Assembly: GCA_036365145.1 (NCBI GenBank)
Contig: JAEOAD010000026.1
Span: 2,478,501 to 2,542,500 of the forward strand
Length of the DNA stretch: 64,000 nt
Direction: 5' to 3'
DNA from: Orientallactaga sibirica
Taxonomy: Eukaryota > Chordata > Mammalia > Rodentia > Dipodidae
The position numbers and the translations under genes are program-made. The notes beneath the pieces are model-generated. The model ran no database searches and was not told the DNA's origin. It was given only the letters and a program-made list of their open reading frames with translations. Shown here in pieces: positions 63,716 to 64,000 of the stretch (positions within the stretch are counted from its first letter, which is position 1; each line of letters opens with the position of its first letter).

Positions 63716-64000
63716 CCTTAGTTCTTGAATGGAAAGTCCTTCCCACCACCTTCCCTGACCCTTGTCCTGCTGCTGTGTCACTGCTGCTCCACGCAGGATG
63801 ACTGGCTGTGGGTTAGTGTTGACTGAGCCTGTCCCCTTTGGGCTGTAACTGTGAGCAGAGCCCCCATCTGCTCCTGTTCACTGATCCCTGCTGTTCCCAT
63901 GCCAAAGCCCTGCACAGGACCCCCATGGGAGTACTGCATACTCCATAAATATTTGTTGACTGACCGACTCCCTCTTGGTGCCTTTCAAAGGAGGTCGAGT
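63716..64000. other. Unassigned MYO18B intron sequence at window end
   Basis: No further MYO18B exon is seen. A short MIR-like patch may lie near 63920-63965 (CTCCATAAATATTTGTTGAC). Confidence 0.4.

Larger units (their letters stand above)
24529..64000 (+). other. MYO18B: MYO18B gene, 5' portion (unconventional myosin XVIIIb)
   Basis: Eleven coding exons with matching splice phases join into one open frame of 808 codons plus one base. The encoded order is that of vertebrate myosin XVIIIb: the conserved 13-residue start, a long Lys/Glu/Gly/Pro-rich extension, a pre-motor segment and the motor N-terminus with a P-loop. The human protein is about 2,570 residues, so roughly two thirds (rest of motor, IQ motif, coiled-coil tail) lies beyond the window. 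Family knowledge: MYO18B acts in striated muscle sarcomere assembly and is also found in the nucleus; class XVIII motors bind actin but have little or no ATPase. No noncoding first exon or promoter was recognised upstream. All donors are GT except that of the first coding exon, which reads GA. Confidence 0.93.

Overview
The window is ordinary nuclear DNA of a mammal, almost certainly a rodent. It has one split gene on the + strand, MYO18B (unconventional myosin XVIIIb), and the rest is intergenic or intronic sequence packed with interspersed repeats. The rodent call rests on dense B1-type (7SL-derived), B4-type and tRNA-derived SINEs and rodent-type LTRs. The commonest SINE begins GGGCTGGAGAGATGGCTTAG and has near-perfect tRNA-like A and B boxes. 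It and the B1 variant look like those I associate with dipodid rodents (jerboas); that species guess is inference only.

Layout. Positions 1-24,528 have no recognised coding exon and should be 5' flank or first-intron sequence of MYO18B. The region holds SINEs, nested LTR-type repeats (375-1050, 3475-4547, 18525-19036, 22060-23370) and a recent 2.5-kb tandem duplication (11,681-16,740) whose junctions lie inside SINEs. Coding starts at 24,639. Eleven coding exons follow: 24639-24677, 27283-27441, 32263-33498, 34197-34263, 35184-35296, 36178-36336, 39184-39382, 42400-42542, 43262-43362, 44276-44339 and 56303-56447. They join in one frame to give 808 codons plus one base: a low-complexity N-terminal extension, a pre-motor segment, then the start of the myosin motor with its P-loop. 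The rest of the motor and the coiled-coil tail lie beyond 64,000. The 12-kb intron at 44,340-56,302 holds L1 fragments, a G-rich minisatellite, and an LTR-internal-LTR element of ERVL-MaLR type (50,055-53,222). Two copies of a class II (ERVK-like) LTR lie antisense to the gene at 25,797-26,409 and 31,400-31,779, each with 6-bp target duplications.

The points most worth checking are a GA instead of GT at the donor of the start-codon exon, the SINE-mediated tandem duplication with its 142-bp triplicate, the two dated-by-structure ERVK-like insertions, and an inverted minisatellite pair just upstream of the P-loop exon. I found no new gene system. SINE and old-repeat boundaries are read by eye and are good to roughly 5-15 bases.
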